NCBI GenBank assembly: GCA_036784855.1
Contig: JAZDSV010000010.1
Location: forward strand, 1 to 64,000
From: Aphelidium insulamus
Taxonomy: Eukaryota; Aphelidiomycota; Aphelidea; Aphelidiaceae
Direction: 5' to 3'
DNA: 64,000 bases
Shown: one piece after another, positions 61,398-64,000 of the stretch
Layout: each line of letters starts with the position of its first letter
Numbering within the stretch: position 1 is the first letter of the stretch
Program-made: the position numbers and the translations under genes
Notes under the pieces: model-generated
The model's database searches: none
What the model was told of the DNA's origin: nothing
What the model saw: the letters and a program-made list of their open reading frames with translations, nothing else

Positions 61398-62523
61398 CTA
61401 GACCAGCAGCACAGAAAGCAGCTGCACGGCGACATAAGTCCAGCCAGCCAGCTGTACGGCACCCTGCACGGACCAGCCATCAGTGGCGGGTGCTGCCGAC
61501 GTCTGCTGTGCGGGACAATCGGGAAACGCGGAACAGTTGAACAGCGAGCGGTGCAGATCAGTCAGCCCGCACATTGTCATGGTTGTCTCGCAGTAGCACC
61601 GGTCGGGCAGTTTGAACAGGGAGCTGGCGCCGCAATAATTGTAGGCGCCCTGGCACAGCACGTACGACAGCCGGTTGATGCACACGTCATTCCCCAGAGC
61701 GGTGGTGAACACGGCCGAATTGTTTACCAGGGCGCGGCTGTAGACGGCGAGTTGCGCGTCCCGCTGCACCAAACTCTCTCCGGCCGGCGAGAGAACTTGG
61801 CGTCCATTGAGCATGGTGCAGTAGCCCAGTCCGTTGGCGTTCACGCACACCTTGGGCACTATGAAATAATAAGTATTACTCAAATACTTATACACATATA
61901 TATATTTTATAGCATTGATGCATAGATATACTACAGTGTCACAGATGCCATTACGCCGCTGTACACATAACAGACAGCTATGTACCACACAACTACGCAC
62001 CCACGGATGGAGGCAACACGCCGTAATCGCCGGTGGTGAAGGAGAAGCACGACACCCAGCCCGATGTTGACGATACTTGGGCGGTACAGGTGGGGTTGCA
62101 CGTGATGTTGGGTACCGTGACAGAGAAGGGAAACGTGCCCACCTGCGGCGCACTCACCGAGAACCCTGGCCACGGAGTTGTAAATGAATTCTGTGTAGTA
62201 CATAGGTTAAGCACTCTTCAATTGGACATGTATATATAAAAGTCACCACGAACCACGGAACCAGTGGTGCTAATCAGGGCCGTCACTGTGCCAACACCGT
62301 CACCCGCAATAACTTGCCACGACATTGCCACATCGGTGTTGATAGACATGTTGACCACCTGGTTGGCGGCCGGGTACGTGGTCAGTCCACCGCACGGCAT
62401 CGTCTTGCTCGGGTTCGGGTTCCACGCCGTGGGATACGCCAACATTGCGTGTCCATTTGCCGCGTGTGGCAGCAAGGCTCCGCACAGAACAGTCGCCAGT
62501 ATCGCCGCTGTCACCACTGCCAT
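61398..62523 (-). CDS. BIM1-like (X325) GPI-anchored copper protein with Cys-rich domain
   Basis: Exons 62523-62254, 62190-62001 and 61858-61398 give 306 residues. A signal peptide (MAVVTAAILATVLCGALL) ends at NG, so the mature chain would begin with His (HAMLAYPTAW). That N-terminal His, plus MPCGGL, is the mark of LPMO-related BIM1-like proteins, which bind copper and act in copper uptake rather than polysaccharide cleavage. The beta-rich domain continues to CFSFTTGDYGVLPPS. A second domain with about ten cysteines follows (CVNANGLGYC, CQGAYNYC, CYCETTMTMC), frizzled/CRD-like in spacing. The C-terminal hydrophobic tail (GWTYVAVQLLSVLLV) fits a GPI signal. It supports a fungal affinity. Confidence 0.78.
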
Positions 62524-62751
62524 GTGTCACGTATACTTTATATATATATATATATAAATATATATCTATGTAGAACTTTAGAATTTACGTGACTTGAATG
62601 TCGTCAACTATTAATACGATTGACGGGCATGTTGCCGTGGTTACCGCAGTGTGGGTAAGCGCGTGTTTCCATTCACACATACATTGTATGATCAACACAT
62701 ATTTATAAAAAAGAGAACAATATCCCGCGCCTTGACACCGCAGGCAAATCA

Positions 62752-64000
62752 CTACTTGGAGAACAGGCCCGTCTTCTTCACTTTGGCCTTGCTCTCCGAC
62801 GCTGTTAGGGGCTTCATGCCGCCTTCCAGACGCGATCGTTTCTCCTCCAGCTCACGGCGCTTCTTTTCAATCTGTTCGCGCGACTCTCGGTGTTTTGCAT
62901 ACAGCTACATATTGGTGGGATAATTAGCAGGTAGATACATATAGATATAAGTATTAGTATAGTACCTCATCTTCATTCTGCTTCATGCGCGCCTCCTTCT
63001 CCGCCACCTTCATCTCGAAAACCTGTTTCATCTCGGCCTCCAGCTTGGCCATCTTGGCCTCGTGCGACGATCGCTCCTCTTCAAACTTTAGTAGTGGGCT
63101 GCACAGTAACATCAGCTGACATGCACCCATACAAATCCAGATTTTGTTTAGACTTGCTTGACTTCACCAGAAGTGTCCACGCTGTAGTCGCCGGTGGAGA
63201 GGCGCTCTGATCGAAAGCTCTCGTACAGCACAGAGTTGGTAACCTCCTTCAGCTCTTCCATGTGAGTCCTGATCAGCATCTGGCGCAGTTTTGTAAAGTC
63301 GCAGTGGTCCTCATTGTCCACTACGCCGATTGATGTCTCAATTAGAGAAAAGTATAAATCACTCTACCGTCAATAACACCCCAGGGGTACTTGCGGCCGC
63401 GCACCTTGCGCCCATTGCCAATGTCAAACTCGGACGAGCTGCCAACCACGGCGAACGGGATGCGCGACACAATGTCCCGGCACTCGGCCACCGTCTCCTG
63501 GTCGTCGTTCTCATTGACGGCGGGGCGGAATATCTGGATACCATGATGGTCAATGTCCTCCATGATACGCTCCTTGAATGCACGGATCTCCTCGTCGGTC
63601 AGCGCGTCCGACTTGGCAATCACCGGGATCACGTTGACGCGCGTGTGCAGACGCTTCATGAACTCGACGTCCATGGGTTTCAGACAGTGGCCGGTGGGGG
63701 CGATGAAGTAGAGACAGGCGTGCACGCGGTTGTCGATAATCTTTTTGCGGTTGACACGGTTCTCCTGCTCCAAGTACGACTCGTAGCGCTGCTCAATATT
63801 CTCCAGTATGGGCTGCCAGCTGTGATTTAATTAGACACACAGATATCAGATATAAGATGCAAGACTCACATACCAGCGCTCATTGTTGATGAAATCACCA
63901 AAGCCAGGAGTGTCGACAATTGTGAGCCGCAGCCCGACACCATTCTCCTTCAGGTCTGCAGACACTGCCTGGATATTCACCGTCTTTGGTGTCTCTGCAG
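62752..64000 (-). CDS. Septin (Cdc3/Cdc12-type), 5' end outside window
   Basis: Exons in the window are 64000-63874, 63819-63368, 63320-63154, 63098-62966 and 62904-62752. They encode the GTPase half after the P-loop: the G3 motif [45 protein letters not shown] and G4 [11 protein letters not shown]. The septin unique element follows ([33 protein letters not shown]). The last two exons form a coiled coil rich in E, K and R ([20 protein letters not shown]), ending KKTGLFSK. Septins assemble into heteromeric filaments at division sites and membranes. The coiled-coil tail excludes the Cdc10 class. The N-terminal exons with GxxxxGKS lie beyond 64000. Confidence 0.92.

Overview
The window is nuclear DNA from a microbial eukaryote. 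Genes lie on both strands and are mostly split by short GT-AG introns of about 40 to 130 nt, often with CTAAC/CTAAT branch-site sequences upstream of the acceptor (a full TACTAAC occurs in the intron at 48735-48793). There are many microsatellites, a spliceosomal-type gene structure and one tRNA-Gln gene. The gene set (a Ral-type small GTPase, a septin, DNA polymerase theta, a SWEET sugar transporter, a BIM1-like GPI protein, a UFD1 protein with a UBE3A-type zinc finger, a LEA2-type membrane protein similar to fungal Tag1) points to an opisthokont, most likely an early-diverging fungus or a close unicellular relative. I infer this from family distribution only and cannot name the species.

Layout. 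1-932: AT-rich, no gene seen. 933-2688: two decayed ankyrin copies. 2862-3667: Ral GTPase. 3842-5629: CobW/ZNG1-like GTPase (minus). 6066-7050: SWEET transporter (minus). 7343-9726: tyrosine-recombinase gene (minus). 9866-10716: secreted ADP-ribosyltransferase-like gene. 10917-12257: secreted protein with three WWRRWW repeats. 12401-12472: tRNA-Gln. 12716-13701: degenerate chitin-deacetylase-like protein. 14044-18123: LEA2/Tag1-like membrane protein. 19042-24376: two members of an unknown secreted family (minus). 24765-30404: polymerase theta (minus). 30691-30891: 67-bp tandem repeat. 31003-34152: unassigned gene with a C2-like start. 34419-35936: two-RRM SR-type protein. 36349-41035: cluster of secreted ankyrin paralogues, with a complete Ty3/gypsy element (41066-46315) inserted at the 5' end of the last one. 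46521-48914: SMP-domain lipid-transfer protein. 49667-51869: broken ankyrin gene. 52153-55849: largest member of the unknown secreted family, fused to an ankyrin exon. 56092-58870: UFD1-zinc-finger-AZUL protein. 59227-61282: PAF-acetylhydrolase-like lipase. 61398-62523: BIM1-like protein. 62752-64000: septin, 5' end outside the window.

Two themes stand out. First, a large share of the window (roughly a third) is lineage-specific secreted protein families in tandem, some intact and some decaying: ankyrin proteins with signal peptides, and an unnamed family sharing the core LAGVDTQFAAQF and a separate DLQ module on phase-0 exons. The gene at 52153-55849 joins the two families in one protein. 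Second, many otherwise well-conserved housekeeping genes carry 1-2 nt frame breaks, often an extra dinucleotide inside a dinucleotide run, while long ORFs elsewhere are intact. Residual long-read assembly errors are the simplest explanation, and every call of pseudogene here should be read with that in mind.

The housekeeping genes do not form a pathway; neighbours are functionally unrelated, as expected for a compact eukaryotic genome. Bidirectional spacing suggests shared promoters at 9727-9865 and 34153-34418.
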